DNA from: an uncultured Blautia sp.
GTDB taxonomy: Bacteria; Bacillota; Clostridia; Lachnospirales; Lachnospiraceae
NCBI GenBank assembly: GCA_900551075.1
Contig: URVB01000012.1
Span: forward strand, 1 to 64,000
Direction of reading: 5' to 3'
DNA: 64,000 bases
Part shown: positions 63,165 through 64,000 of the stretch, piece by piece
How the letters are laid out: each line of letters opens with the position of its first letter
How positions within the stretch are numbered: the first letter of the stretch is position 1
Made by a program: the position numbers and the translations under genes
Notes under the pieces: generated by a model
Databases searched by the model: none
What the model saw: the letters and a program-made list of their open reading frames with translations, nothing else
What the model was told of the DNA's origin: nothing

Positions 63165-63259
63165 CTAGTACAACGAATATAAATTAACTACCATATCAAC
63201 TTGTCTGTATAGCCGATTACTGCGTTGATATAGCAGTAATTTATTATTCGTTGTACTAG
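63165..63259. repeat. 95-bp nested palindromic element straddling a stop codon
   Basis: Outer arms CTAGTACAACGAATA (63165-63179) and TATTCGTTGTACTAG (63245-63259) are perfect 15-bp inverted repeats. Next come TAAATTA (63180-63186) and TAATTTA (63237-63243). Inside is a second pair, ATATCAAC (63193-63200) / GTTGATAT (63224-63231), around a 23-base loop. The right arm covers the stop codon of the YARHG gene (63256-63258). It has no ORF of its own. It could be a miniature inverted-repeat element or a structured RNA. Confidence 0.75.
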
Positions 63260-64000
63260 TTGCCCTCACTTCGTTTTTTTTCTTCCCATTCAACGATCTT
63301 TTGGATGTTTGCTGTTTCATATTCATTAAAAACAGAGTCCTGCTGTGCATCAAAGGTTTCCGGATCTATCGTCCCCTGATACCAGGATTTGCTGTTAAAA
63401 TAGCCGGCAATCCTCTCTGTCACAAACTTTCTTCCATGGCGGGCATAGATTTCGTTCTTTGCCAATTCCAAATCTGCGGAAGAATATACAGAAATCTCTT
63501 CATCCGTCAGATAACGGCTGTCGCTCTCCGGGAAATAATACTCACCCGTCTGAGCTGTCGTCTGGGGATTCTCCGGCACAGGAGTCGGAGTAGCCGTAGG
63601 ATCCGGTTCCCAATTCACCTGCGGACGTTCCCTGCTCATCATACTGTTTACCTTTGGTGCCACCGAAGCCCCCTCTGCCTGAACTGTTGTGGAAATTTTT
63701 ACAAACAACTGTCCATCTGTATCAAAGATCATATTTCCACCGGCACTGTTACCCAAAGAATCCGTAAAAGAAAACTGTGCTGCCTTTCCCGCCACTTCAG
63801 CCGTAACATCAGCCTCTGCAACCTGGCTGCCCTTCTTATTGGTCTGGCTGAAATAAAAGGAAACCGATTTTTCGTTGATGTCATAAATTGTAACGCTGGT
63901 AAGTCCATCATTGCTGTACCAGTCATCCCAATAATCATCCGGATTAAACGACGGCCTTACGGTTGGTATCGGCGTTGGTGTTGCAGTCGGTTTCGGTGTC
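63256..64000 (-). CDS. YARHG-domain protein, 5' end cut by the window edge
   Basis: About 248 C-terminal residues are visible; the frame is open to 64,000 and the start lies outside. Visible order: a Thr/Pro linker (TPTPIPTVRPS), a beta-rich domain of ~100 residues (WYSNDGLTSVTIYDINEKSV, then NMIFDTDGQLFVKISTTVQA), a second Thr/Pro linker (TATPTPVPENP), and a C-terminal YARHG domain with YFPESDSRYLTDEEISVYSS and AKNEIYARHGRKFV. YARHG domains are found in surface and secreted Firmicutes proteins, of unknown binding role. The Thr/Pro linkers suggest an extracytoplasmic protein, probably with a membrane anchor in the missing part. Its stop is covered by the palindromic element. Confidence 0.85.
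   Translation of the reverse strand, partial: TPKPTATPTPIPTVRPSFNPDDYWDDWYSNDGLTSVTIYDINEKSVSFYFSQTNKKGSQVAEADVTAEVAGKAAQFSFTDSLGNSAGGNMIFDTDGQLFVKISTTVQAEGASVAPKVNSMMSRERPQVNWEPDPTATPTPVPENPQTTAQTGEYYFPESDSRYLTDEEISVYSSADLELAKNEIYARHGRKFVTERIAGYFNSKSWYQGTIDPETFDAQQDSVFNEYETANIQKIVEWEEKKRSEGN

Noticed and set aside
63098..63259. CRISPR-like repeat at the right end
   Set aside because: The repeats are inverted, nested and single-copy, without regularly spaced direct repeats or cas genes.

Overview
The window reads as Firmicutes (Clostridia) chromosome, most likely Lachnospiraceae and possibly Blautia-like. The evidence is CodY, FeoAB, MutS2, YhaM and GroESL behind a CIRCE element, a stand-alone AICAR transformylase paired with an archaeal-type PurO under a ZTP riboswitch, strong AGGAGG ribosome sites, and LPXTG-type surface protein sorting. 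The genus is inference; no rRNA is present.

Positions 1 to about 13,150 are the right end of an integrative and conjugative element (ICE) of the Tn1549/CTn family, inserted in the 3' end of rlmD. All its genes run leftward. From the chromosomal junction they are: two small unknown genes, parA, parB, a 1,380-residue thioester/CnaB cell-wall adhesin, a 30-residue membrane peptide, a run of small ICE accessory proteins (two pairs look like duplicated domains), and the first 1,083 residues of a giant ICE protein that leaves the window on the left. A complete tnpV reading frame lies inside that giant gene in another frame. The ICE has replaced the last ~108 codons of rlmD and supplies its terminator.

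From 13 to 30 kb is housekeeping core: rlmD, yhaM, an HtrA-like protein that has lost its catalytic triad, mutS2, a two-component system, adenine deaminase, trmL, an orphan AIR-synthase C-terminal domain protein, endonuclease III, a B12-binding radical SAM protein, feoAB, thioredoxin and a thioredoxin-reductase-like flavoprotein.

From 30.6 to 36.3 kb lies one operon: an NRAMP-fold transporter without the metal-binding motif, pxpB, pxpC, a biotin carboxyl carrier, a biotin carboxylase and pxpA. These are the parts of a 5-oxoprolinase together with the separate parts of a urea-carboxylase-like enzyme. Then follow glyA, an iron-type alcohol dehydrogenase, an O-acetylhomoserine sulfhydrylase-type enzyme, and a three-gene orphan microcompartment cluster (two EutS-type shell proteins and a EutP-type GTPase) with no other shell or enzyme genes nearby.

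From 42 to 64 kb are a 3D/SH3 cell-wall protein, a lysozyme-like protein, tRNA-Gly(GCC), a ridA-malY-symporter operon with three copies of a 16-bp repeat around its promoter, the purO-purH pair under a ZTP riboswitch, two tiny coupled ORFs, an AraC regulator, an amidase, guaB, groESL, codY, topA, dprA, comM, an Xre regulator, and a YARHG-domain protein cut by the right edge. A ~95-bp nested palindromic element straddles the stop codon of that last gene.

The strongest candidates for something undescribed are the biotin/pxp/NRAMP-like operon, the orphan shell-protein cluster, the tnpV overprinting, and the palindromic element at 63.2 kb. No CRISPR array, insertion sequence or rRNA was seen, and no gene-free stretch exceeds 300 bases.
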